From: Pseudoxanthomonas sp. Root630
GTDB taxonomy: Bacteria; Pseudomonadota; Gammaproteobacteria; Xanthomonadales; Xanthomonadaceae
Length of the DNA stretch: 64,000 nt
Reading direction: 5' to 3'
Assembly (NCBI RefSeq): GCF_001427585.1
Contig: NZ_LMGY01000001.1
Location: forward strand, 187,270 to 251,269
A program made the translations under genes and the position numbers. The notes below the pieces were generated by a model that was not told the DNA's origin, ran no database searches, and saw only the letters and a list, made by a program, of their open reading frames with translations. This document shows, piece by piece, positions 45,655 to 52,663 of this stretch; within the stretch, counting starts at the first letter, position 1, and each line of letters starts with the position of its first letter.

Positions 45655-46643
45655 GTGTCGAGATGCCGTTCGAAGGCGGCGGTCGTGCGCTCTACCAGAC
45701 CTTCGGGCGTCCGCTCTAGGAAGCGTGCGGCCAGGCCGAGCTTGGATGCATGCGCCAGGCCCGCGTCGATGCCCATCACCGTCAGTGCCGTTGCCCAGGC
45801 ATCGGCGTGCATGGCGGTCTCCGCGACGACGGTGACGGCGGCCGCGACGTCGTGGACCGGTACGCCGGTGCGCGGATCGATGGTGTGCGAGTAGCGGGTC
45901 CCGTCATGTTCGTAGGCGTGCCAGCGGTCGCCCGATGTCGCGACCGCCACGCCTTCCAGCCGTAGCACGCGGGGTTCCAATCCCTCGCTGTCGGCTTCTT
46001 CGTCGGGAGACGATTCCACCAGGACGCGCCAGGGTTGTCCGTCGGTCTTGTGGCCGTAGCCGTAGAGCTCGCCGCCGACTTCGACGAGGGCGCTTTCGAT
46101 GCCGCGTTGGCGCAGCAGCGAGGCCACCAGGTCGACGCCGTAGCCCTTGGCGATGGCCGAGAGGTCCAGGGTGACGCCACCGCGCTGGAACACGCGATGG
46201 GCGCCCGGATCGAAGGACAGCTGCTCCCACCCGACGCGGGCTCGAGCCTGCGCGAGCGCCATGTCGGTCGGTCGTTCCCGGGCGTCGGCGTGCGCGCCGA
46301 AGCCCCAGGCCGCGACCAGCGGCGACACGGTGGGATCGAAGGCGCCATCGCTGCGTGCGGCGATGTCCAGCGCCGCAGCGAGTACGGCGGTGAAGTCGTC
46401 CGGCAACGGGAACCATGTGTCCGCATCCGCGCGATTGAAGCGGCTGATGTCGGAATCCGGCTCCCAGGTACTCATCTGCGCGACCACGCGATCCAGCCGC
46501 GCTTGCACGGCGTCATGCAGGGCATGCAGGTCCATGCGTGCACGTGCGTGGAAGCGCACGGACCAGGTGGTGCCCATCGTCTGGCCATGCAGGGCTTGCG
46601 AGGGCACGGTCGGTGCGGGGAAAGCGGGGAGGGGCGCGTTCAT
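45651..46643 (-). CDS. apbE: FAD:protein FMN transferase ApbE
   Basis: The 330-residue enzyme attaches FMN to Thr/Ser of target proteins outside the cytoplasm. It has HGQTMGTTWSVRF, WEPDSDISRFNRADA, DGAFDPTVSPLVAAWGF, LDLSAIAKGYGVDLV, VEVGGELYGYGHK, and the metal-binding TIDPRTGVPV and MHADAWATALTVMG. No clear signal peptide is seen at the chosen start (46643); an in-frame ATG at 46676 also lacks one. The likely substrate is the DUF2271 protein two genes upstream, which has a flavinylation-like motif. Confidence 0.93.
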   Translation of the reverse strand: MNAPLPAFPAPTVPSQALHGQTMGTTWSVRFHARARMDLHALHDAVQARLDRVVAQMSTWEPDSDISRFNRADADTWFPLPDDFTAVLAAALDIAARSDGAFDPTVSPLVAAWGFGAHADARERPTDMALAQARARVGWEQLSFDPGAHRVFQRGGVTLDLSAIAKGYGVDLVASLLRQRGIESALVEVGGELYGYGHKTDGQPWRVLVESSPDEEADSEGLEPRVLRLEGVAVATSGDRWHAYEHDGTRYSHTIDPRTGVPVHDVAAAVTVVAETAMHADAWATALTVMGIDAGLAHASKLGLAARFLERTPEGLVERTTAAFERHLDT

Positions 46644-46684
46644 GCCGGGACGCCGCCGGACCGTGTCCGGCGGCATGGTGCGGT

Positions 46685-47497
46685 TTACTGCGGCAGCACT
46701 TCCAGCGTGGCCACGTAGCTCAGGCGGCGCTGCTTGGCCTGCGGGATCGTGGTCTTGGTGTCTTCCGTGCCGGTTTCCAGCCAGTACATGCCGGCTTCCG
46801 GCCAGGTCACGCTGAATTCGCCGTTGGCGTCGGTGGTGACCTTGATCTCGTCCTGCGCGTTGCGATAACGGGTGCCACCACGCGTGATCTCGAATTCGAG
46901 CCCGGCGGCCGGCTTGCCATCGACCAGCATCTTGAACTTCGCCGCTTCACCGGCGAACAGATCGTTCGGATGCGTCACCGGAACCAGTTCGAGCCCTTCA
47001 CCCGTCGCCTTCAGCGCGGTGTCGCTCGGCGAACCGTTGGTCACGAAGGTTTCGATACGACCGACCGATTGCGAGACCTGCAGGTTCTTCGCGTCCTTCG
47101 GCACCTTGGTGGCGAGGTCTTCGGGCTTGGCGCCACGCAGCCCGGCCGGCTTGCCGTCCGCGCCCTCCCAACGGACCATCAGGCCCTTGTTGACGGTCGC
47201 GATGCGGTAGGTGCCCTGCTGCTTCAGTTCGACGTCGAACACGGTGCGGTACTTGCCGGTGGCGAGGTTCTGCGCCTCCGCGGTGCTGCCGTCCGGCGCG
47301 GTGATGACCAGGCCTTCGGTGCGCAGGGGCACATGGTTGAAATAGAACAGGTCGTTGGACACGGCGGCGTCCACCGTGATCCACGGGTTGGTGCCGGCGA
47401 TGACCGTCTGCGACGGCATCATCCAGGCCTTGTGCGCCAGGGCGCTGGCGGGAATGACGGAGGCCAGGGCAATGGCCACGGCGAGGGAACGCTTCAT
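46685..47497 (-). CDS. DUF4198 domain-containing periplasmic protein
   Basis: The 270-residue exported protein (signal peptide ending ASALA, mature start [32 protein letters not shown] near residues 22-53) matches DUF4198, beta-sandwich proteins related to NikM/CbiK-type metal-linked periplasmic components. Motifs include the mature N-terminal His and an Ig-like C-terminal domain ([38 protein letters not shown]). The N-terminal HKAW may bind metal once the signal is cleaved. It lies between DUF2271 and apbE in the operon. Confidence 0.9.
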   Translation of the reverse strand: MKRSLAVAIALASVIPASALAHKAWMMPSQTVIAGTNPWITVDAAVSNDLFYFNHVPLRTEGLVITAPDGSTAEAQNLATGKYRTVFDVELKQQGTYRIATVNKGLMVRWEGADGKPAGLRGAKPEDLATKVPKDAKNLQVSQSVGRIETFVTNGSPSDTALKATGEGLELVPVTHPNDLFAGEAAKFKMLVDGKPAAGLEFEITRGGTRYRNAQDEIKVTTDANGEFSVTWPEAGMYWLETGTEDTKTTIPQAKQRRLSYVATLEVLPQ

Positions 47498-47525
47498 CGG
47501 AATCTCCTGCGTACGTGGAAGGGAA

Positions 47526-48059
47526 TCAGGGCTTGACGGTCAGGGTGACGGCACCGAGTTCGGTGGTGCCCTGCGCCTTGCCGGTCTGGGGCGGCTTCTT
47601 GGCCGGCCAGCTGAAGGGGATCTTCAGCAGTTCGCGGCCGCCGACTTCGCGCGCGGCTTCGACCACGAGGGTGTATTCGCCCGGCGCGAGCTTGGCCAGT
47701 TCGGGCTGCTTGTCGGTGAAGCTCAGCGCGTGCTTGCCCACCGGTTTGGTGGGGCCCGTCACGCCGTCCACCGGCACCTTCAGCGTGCGGCCGGACTTGC
47801 GCCACCACTGCCGCATGTCGGGCAGCCACTTGGTGCCGTGGCCTTCGGCGGTATCGCGCTGCTGGTACCAGACCGACAGGTTGGCGGCGACCTTCTGGTC
47901 CGCGCCCTCGACCCAGATCGCCACGTACGGACGGTGGTACTCGGCGACGTTGAGCTTGGGGACTTCGACATTGATGTCCAGGGTGGCGGCGTAGGCCGGC
48001 GTGGCCAGCAGGCCGCTGAGCGCGATGGTCAGCGTGGTGTGGACGGCGATCTTCGACAT
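47526..48059 (-). CDS. DUF2271 domain protein with flavinylation-like motif
   Basis: The 177-residue protein has signal peptide [24 protein letters not shown] and the DUF2271 fold ([59 protein letters not shown]). Residues 98-104 read DGVTGPT, one residue away from the ApbE consensus Dxx(S/T)GA(S/T); Thr104 would be the FMN acceptor. With apbE two genes on, it is the probable covalent flavin carrier of the operon. Pro in place of Ala is the one deviation. Confidence 0.9.
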   Translation of the reverse strand: MSKIAVHTTLTIALSGLLATPAYAATLDINVEVPKLNVAEYHRPYVAIWVEGADQKVAANLSVWYQQRDTAEGHGTKWLPDMRQWWRKSGRTLKVPVDGVTGPTKPVGKHALSFTDKQPELAKLAPGEYTLVVEAAREVGGRELLKIPFSWPAKKPPQTGKAQGTTELGAVTLTVKP

Positions 48060-48088
48060 GCGGTCACTCGTGGGTTCGTGGAAGGGGA

Positions 48089-48724
48089 TCAATGGATGAA
48101 GAGCAGGGCGATCAGCAGCGGTATCAGCAGGCCCAGGCCGACCATCGGCCAGGTCATGCGGCGCTGCCGCCCGTGCAGGTAGAGCAGGAACAGGCCGGTG
48201 ATGCAGAACACCAGGCAGGCGACCGCGAAGATGTCCAGGAACCAGCTCCACGCGGTCCCCGCATTGCGTCCCTTGTGCAGGTCGTTGAAATACGAGATCC
48301 AGCCGCGGTTCGTGCGCTCGAACTCCACCGCGCCGGTTTCGCGATCGATGCTCAGCCAGGCATCGGTACCCGGGCCGGGCATGGAGAGGTAGACCTCGAC
48401 ATCGGACCATTCCGCCGGCCGCGCACCGATGGCGATCGAGAGCTCGTCTTCCAGCCAGTCCGCGACAGGCGGGGGGAGCGGTGCGTTGCCTTCCTGTCTA
48501 TCGCCCAGCGCCGCGAGCACCGGTGCAGGTACGGTCGCCGTGCGGTTGCTGACGTCGGGCTTGGCCTCGATACGCGCGGCGTGGTTGAGCGTGATGCCGG
48601 TGATCGTGAACAGCAGCATCCCCACCAGGCAGACTGCCGAGCTGATCCAGTGCCACTGGTGCAGCGTGCGCAGCCAGAAGCCACGGCGTTGCTGTTGCAG
48701 GGCAGGGGAGGCGGGTGGCGACAA
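48089..48724 (-). CDS. PepSY-associated membrane protein
   Basis: The 211-residue protein has three spans: [22 protein letters not shown] (about 27-48), [23 protein letters not shown] (about 160-182) and [19 protein letters not shown] at the end. A periplasmic PepSY-like loop lies between the first two. Histidines at membrane borders ([21 protein letters not shown]) suggest haem ligands as in PepSY_TM reductases. It is the first gene behind the Fur-box promoter and probably the membrane electron conduit. Confidence 0.88.
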   Translation of the reverse strand: MSPPASPALQQQRRGFWLRTLHQWHWISSAVCLVGMLLFTITGITLNHAARIEAKPDVSNRTATVPAPVLAALGDRQEGNAPLPPPVADWLEDELSIAIGARPAEWSDVEVYLSMPGPGTDAWLSIDRETGAVEFERTNRGWISYFNDLHKGRNAGTAWSWFLDIFAVACLVFCITGLFLLYLHGRQRRMTWPMVGLGLLIPLLIALLFIH

Positions 48725-48757
48725 ACGGTGTCTCGAAGGCGTGCGGGCAGGAGGGCC

Positions 48758-48786
48758 ATTACATCACAGATGAGAATGGCTCTCAA
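48758..48786 (-). promoter_or_regulatory. Fur-regulated promoter of the PepSY-DUF2271-DUF4198-apbE-flavoprotein operon
   Basis: On the minus strand TTGAGA (48786-48781) and TGTAAT (48763-48758) are spaced 17 bases apart. The sequence TGAGAAT-G-GCTCTCA at 48771-48785 resembles the 7-1-7 Fur motif TGATAAT-N-ATTATCA. It lies over the -35 and spacer, where Fur binding would block RNA polymerase. Transcription would start about 25-30 bases before the ATG. Confidence 0.65.
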
Positions 48787-48796
48787 TTGAAAGGCA

Positions 48797-48820
48797 TTCC
48801 CCTCCCGGCCGGGAGGGGAA
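48797..48820 (-). terminator. Terminator of the first TonB receptor gene
   Basis: TTCCCCTCCCGG-CCGGGAGGGGAA is a perfect 24-base palindrome (10-bp stem with GGCC loop) 12 bases past the receptor stop, followed by TGCCTTTC. It separates the receptor from the downstream Fur promoter. Confidence 0.75.
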
Positions 48821-48832
48821 CGCACCAGGACG

Positions 48833-51244
48833 TCAGAAGTTGACGTTGAAGCTCAGCCAGACGCTGCGGGCCTTGTCCTTGTTGTTGTAGTCGTCCTGGG
48901 CCGAGAGCGTGTAGGTGCCATCGTTGTTGTCGACGAACGCGTACTCGTAGCTGGTGAAGTCGCGATCGAGCAGGTTGTTGATACGGGCATTGATGGTGAG
49001 CCAGTCGGTGGCCTTGTACCCGGCGCCGAGGTGGAACACTTCATAGTCCTTCCAGTACTGCGGGGCACCCGTGACGGCATCCACGCCGCGATAGCGCTTG
49101 GAGCGGACTTCCGCGCTCAGGAACAGGTTGAACCTGTCGGTGGTCTGCCAATCGAGCGTGGCGTTGGCCATGTGCTTGGCGCTGTTGCCCAGCGGCAGGC
49201 CGCGGGAGGGCCCGCTCTTCTGTTCGCTGTCGGTATAGGTGTAGTTGGCCCGGAAGCCGAAGCGCTCGCTGATCTGCCAGCGTCCGGCCAGCTCGGCGCC
49301 CTGCACCACGGCCTCGTCGATGTTCACCGGCACGCTGCCGCTGACGTAGCCGAGTTCGGCGTATTCGCCGGTCGGGCAGGCCAGGGCGAGGGCCACGCCG
49401 CAGCTCTCGGTGGAGAGCTTGTCGTCGAATTCGTTGCGGAACACGGTGGCGTTGAAGCCATGCCCGTCGGGGTGCTGCCAGTACAGGGCCAGTTCCGTGC
49501 TGGTGCTGGTTTCCGGCTGCAGGTCGGGATTGCCGAACAACGGCGTCGTGCCCTGCCCGCCGAAGCCGATGATGCCGTCGTACAACTGGGTCGTCTTCGG
49601 CGTCTTGAAGCCGGTGCTGATGCCGCCCTTGACCGTCCATTGATCAGTCACGGTGTACACACCGTACAGGCGCGGGCTGAGGTGGTCGCCGAATACTTCA
49701 TGGTCGTCGTAGCGCAGGCCGGCGGTGATCGCCAGCGGTTCGGTGACGCGCCAGGTGTCTTCCGCGAACAGCGAGTACATGTTGTGCTCCTGTACGGCGC
49801 TGGAGGTACCGGCTTCCATGCCGAACACGCCGTCCTCCAGTTCGCCGCGGATCACCTGCGTACCCAGTACCAGGGTGTGGTCGCCACGCCACTGCCACGG
49901 CATGTCCACCTTGGCGTCCAGCGTGTACTGCCGGCTTTCCAGGGTGCGCTTGGGTCGTGGCAGGAAGGTCGATTCCGCCAACGCACGCCGATCGGCCAGG
50001 CTCATGCCGGCATAGGCGCCCGTGCCATCGATCATCGCGAGCAGTTGCTCGCGTTCGGCCACGGTGAAGGGCAGCGTGCGGCCGTCGTTGTTGGTGGCGA
50101 TGTGGGCCAGCGAGACCAGGCTGTTGCCGAAGGCCCACGTGCCCTCGTGCGTGAGCGACCAGCTTTCACGGGTGAATTCCTGGGTCGGGCCATAGCCCAC
50201 GCGCGGATTCGCGCGCCGTCCCCACGTGCCGCCATTGGCCGCGCAGGTACTGGCGTTCGTGCCCGCGGCGCCCAGGCACGCGTTGCCTGCGGACCAGATG
50301 CTCGCGATGCTGTCGACCGTGCCGACCGGGTATTCCTCGGCGCCCGAGTCATTGATCTTGGTGCTGTTGTCGTATTCCTGGCGCGAGGTGTCGTAGTCGA
50401 ACGTCAGTGTCTGGTTGTCCGACAACGTCCAGTCCAGGCTGAAGCCGCCGGCCTTGTTGGTGTTGTCCACCGTCTTGCCGCCGCCGCCGAAGCCCAGGGG
50501 GCGCGTGTGGGTGACGCCCGCCGGATCGGTCACCGGCGCGTACACCGGGTTCGAGGCATCGCGCTCGTACCAGCTGCCGCGCGCACTGAAGTCCAGCACG
50601 CCACGCACCAGCGGCCCGGTCACGTAGAAATCCAGCGTGGCATCGTCACCGAACTGATCGTCGGTTTCGAAGGTGCGGCCGATCGTGGCCGAAGCACTCC
50701 AGGCGTCCAGGTTCTTCTTGGTGATCACGTTGATCACGCCGCCCATCGCATCCGCGCCGTAGAGCGTGGACATCGGGCCGCGGATCACTTCGATGCGTTC
50801 GATCGCGTCCAGCGGCGGGATATGGTTGAACTGGTTGCCGCCGAAGTTGTTCGGGTAGATATCGCCATGGTTGTTCTGGCGCTTTCCGTTGACCAGGATC
50901 AGCGTGTAGTCCGAGCCCATGCCGCGCATGGAGATCGTGCCCTGGCCGGTCTTGTCGCGCGTTTCGCCCACGTCCACGCCCTCGAGGTCGCGTACGGCGT
51001 CCAACAGGCTCATGTAGGGCCGCTTGGCCAGTTCTTCGCGCGTGATCACGCTGATGCTGGCGGGCGCGTCGGTGATCTTCTGTTCGAAGCCCGACGCGGT
51101 CACCACCACGGTGTCGAGCGTATTGGCGCCGGACGCATCCGGGGCGGTCTGGGCGACGGCAGGCGCGGTCGCGAGGGTCAGCAAGGCGAGGGCAAGGCGG
51201 TTGCGGCGCAAGGGCGCGCGCACGGACGTACGGATGACGTTCAT
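48833..51244 (-). CDS. TonB-dependent outer-membrane receptor (catecholate siderophore/CirA-BfrA-like)
   Basis: The 803-residue protein has a signal peptide, a TonB-box-like DTVVVTASG near residues 43-51, a plug (ISVITREELAKRPYMSLLDAVRDLEGVDV near 64-92; TISMRGMGSDYTLILVNGKRQ; RIEVIRGPMSTLYGADAMGGVINVITKK), and a 22-strand barrel ending in aromatic SVWLSFNVNF. It resembles colicin-I/catechol receptors; the ligand is not provable. A Fur-box promoter and a small ORF lie upstream, and the reductase-like operon follows downstream. Confidence 0.93.
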   Translation of the reverse strand: MNVIRTSVRAPLRRNRLALALLTLATAPAVAQTAPDASGANTLDTVVVTASGFEQKITDAPASISVITREELAKRPYMSLLDAVRDLEGVDVGETRDKTGQGTISMRGMGSDYTLILVNGKRQNNHGDIYPNNFGGNQFNHIPPLDAIERIEVIRGPMSTLYGADAMGGVINVITKKNLDAWSASATIGRTFETDDQFGDDATLDFYVTGPLVRGVLDFSARGSWYERDASNPVYAPVTDPAGVTHTRPLGFGGGGKTVDNTNKAGGFSLDWTLSDNQTLTFDYDTSRQEYDNSTKINDSGAEEYPVGTVDSIASIWSAGNACLGAAGTNASTCAANGGTWGRRANPRVGYGPTQEFTRESWSLTHEGTWAFGNSLVSLAHIATNNDGRTLPFTVAEREQLLAMIDGTGAYAGMSLADRRALAESTFLPRPKRTLESRQYTLDAKVDMPWQWRGDHTLVLGTQVIRGELEDGVFGMEAGTSSAVQEHNMYSLFAEDTWRVTEPLAITAGLRYDDHEVFGDHLSPRLYGVYTVTDQWTVKGGISTGFKTPKTTQLYDGIIGFGGQGTTPLFGNPDLQPETSTSTELALYWQHPDGHGFNATVFRNEFDDKLSTESCGVALALACPTGEYAELGYVSGSVPVNIDEAVVQGAELAGRWQISERFGFRANYTYTDSEQKSGPSRGLPLGNSAKHMANATLDWQTTDRFNLFLSAEVRSKRYRGVDAVTGAPQYWKDYEVFHLGAGYKATDWLTINARINNLLDRDFTSYEYAFVDNNDGTYTLSAQDDYNNKDKARSVWLSFNVNF

Positions 51245-51347
51245 GGGATCTGTCGGATGGGATGAAAGAAAGGGGCAGCCGTTGCGCGGATGCGAGGCTG
51301 TTGGAAGCGAAGGGCAGGGGCGGCCGTTGAACGGTCGCGCGCGTGGA

Positions 51348-51818
51348 TCAGGCGGCCGGAGGCGCCTGTCCGTGATGGAGGCTCAGCGAGGGGTCGGGTC
51401 GGCGTGGAGCGCCCTGGGCCTTCAGGCTCGGCAGGGCCGCCTGCGAGCCGGTGTCCGGCAGCAGTGGTGAAGCCTGCAGATGGAATGCGATGCCCTGCGG
51501 CGGTGACGCTGCGCGCTCGGTCAACACCTTGAGTGTCGTCAGTCGCGCTTTCTTGGCCGGCGTCTCGCGATGCTGCTCTTCGCACGGTTCGCCCGGATGG
51601 CGGATGTCGTGAAAGACGAAAGCCGGCGTGGTGGCCGCTTCCGCAACAACGTCTCTTGCGGAGCCGGGGGCGGCAGAGAAGCGCGCGCCCAGCAGAACCG
51701 CCAGGGCGACCACCAGGACCGCCCAGCCCACTGTCCAGCGCCATGGCGAATGCGCCATGCCCTGGTGCAGGTCGATCGGCTTGTCAGGCGGCTGTTTCAA
51801 GAATGTCCCCGTGGGCAC
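51348..51818 (-). CDS. Small membrane-anchored protein ahead of a TonB receptor, hypothetical
   Basis: I do not recognise this 156-residue protein. The frame begins with GTG at 51818; an ATG at 51758 (MAHSPWRWTV) is the alternative start. One membrane span (WAVLVVALAVLLGARFS) is followed by an Ala/Thr region containing FVFHDIRHPGEPCEEQHRETP (His and Cys), then a Pro/Leu-rich tail ending LHHGQAPPAA. It lies between a Fur-box promoter and the receptor gene, 103 bases apart, so it should be iron-regulated. Confidence 0.55.
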   Translation of the reverse strand: MPTGTFLKQPPDKPIDLHQGMAHSPWRWTVGWAVLVVALAVLLGARFSAAPGSARDVVAEAATTPAFVFHDIRHPGEPCEEQHRETPAKKARLTTLKVLTERAASPPQGIAFHLQASPLLPDTGSQAALPSLKAQGAPRRPDPSLSLHHGQAPPAA

Positions 51819-51842
51819 GCCATACCGGCGGCCGTAACGGAC

Positions 51843-51872
51843 ATTCTAGATGAGAATACTTATCAAGTGCAA
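51843..51872 (-). promoter_or_regulatory. Fur-box promoter upstream of the small ORF/TonB receptor
   Basis: On the minus strand TTGCAC (51872-51867) and TAGAAT (51848-51843) are 18 bases apart. Between them TGAGAAT-A-CTTATCA (51851-51865) matches the Fur 7-1-7 motif at 12 of 14 arm positions. The layout predicts iron repression of the downstream small ORF and receptor. Confidence 0.7.
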
Positions 51873-51898
51873 ACGAGGTTGACTCTTGTTTGCTCCGC

Positions 51899-52585
51899 TC
51901 AGGTCTCTGCCCACTGTCTGAGGAGGTTGTGGTACACGCCCGTCAGTTGCACCAGCGCAGGGTGCTCGGGCACATCGGCGGTCAGGCGACGGATGGACAC
52001 ATCCAGTTCGAACATCAACCGGCGGTGGCCATCATCGCGCACCATGCTTTGCAGCCAGAAGAACGAAGCCACCCGCGCGCCGCGCGTCACTGGCGTCACC
52101 CTGTGCAGGCTCGTGCCGGGGTAGAGCACCATGTGGCCGGCCGGCAGCTTCACGCTCTGCGTGCCGAAGGTGTCCTCGATGATCAGTTCGCCGCCGTCGT
52201 AGTCCTCGGGCGCACTCAGGAAGAGCGTGGCGGAAAGATCCGTGCGCACGGGATCCACGCCGCCGCGGCTGCGGTCGTAGCGGATCGCATTGTCGACGTG
52301 GTAGCCGAACGACTGGCCGCCGTCGTAGCGATTGAACAGCGGCGGATAGATGCGCTTGGGCAGCGCCGCCGAGAAGAAAGTGCTGTTGCGCGAGAGCGCG
52401 TCCAGGATCAGTGCGCCGACGTCACGCGCCGCCGGCGAATCCTCCGGCAGCTGCGCGTTGTCCTTGGCCTTGGCCGACTGGTAGCCCGCGGTGATGCGGC
52501 CGTCCGCCCAATCGGCGGCATCCAGCCGCGCCCGTGCCTGCGCGACCTGCGCGGGGGTCAGGACATCCGGAATCGCCAGCAGCAT
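51899..52585 (-). CDS. piuC: PKHD-type Fe(II)/2-oxoglutarate dioxygenase PiuC
   Basis: The 228-residue protein starts [21 protein letters not shown] and has the PiuC/YbiX signature [49 protein letters not shown] (near residues 92-140) with metal-binding HxD and a distal His near [21 protein letters not shown], plus the 2-oxoglutarate-binding Arg in [14 protein letters not shown]. Homologues are iron-repressed and sit next to Fiu/PiuA receptors, as here. AGGTGA lies six bases before the ATG. Confidence 0.93.
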   Translation of the reverse strand: MLLAIPDVLTPAQVAQARARLDAADWADGRITAGYQSAKAKDNAQLPEDSPAARDVGALILDALSRNSTFFSAALPKRIYPPLFNRYDGGQSFGYHVDNAIRYDRSRGGVDPVRTDLSATLFLSAPEDYDGGELIIEDTFGTQSVKLPAGHMVLYPGTSLHRVTPVTRGARVASFFWLQSMVRDDGHRRLMFELDVSIRRLTADVPEHPALVQLTGVYHNLLRQWAET

Positions 52586-52607
52586 GTCGGTTCACCTCGA
52601 AAAGAAA

Positions 52608-52634
52608 ACCCCGCCCATTGTGCATGGGCGGGGT
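52608..52634 (-). terminator. Terminator/attenuator between the Fiu-like receptor and piuC
   Basis: On the minus strand ACCCCGCCCA, loop TGCACAA, TGGGCGGGGT is followed by TTTCTTTTCG. The 10-bp stem and T-rich tail make a clear intrinsic terminator. It sits 23 bases before the piuC ATG, so piuC is expressed only by read-through or its own promoter. Confidence 0.8.
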
Positions 52635-52663
52635 GTGGAGTGCGTACAGCCGGGCCGATGGCC

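Noticed and set aside
49031-51265. 744-codon open frame opposite the first TonB receptor
   Set aside because: Complement of a receptor with plug, barrel and C-terminal Phe; no signal or motif of its own.
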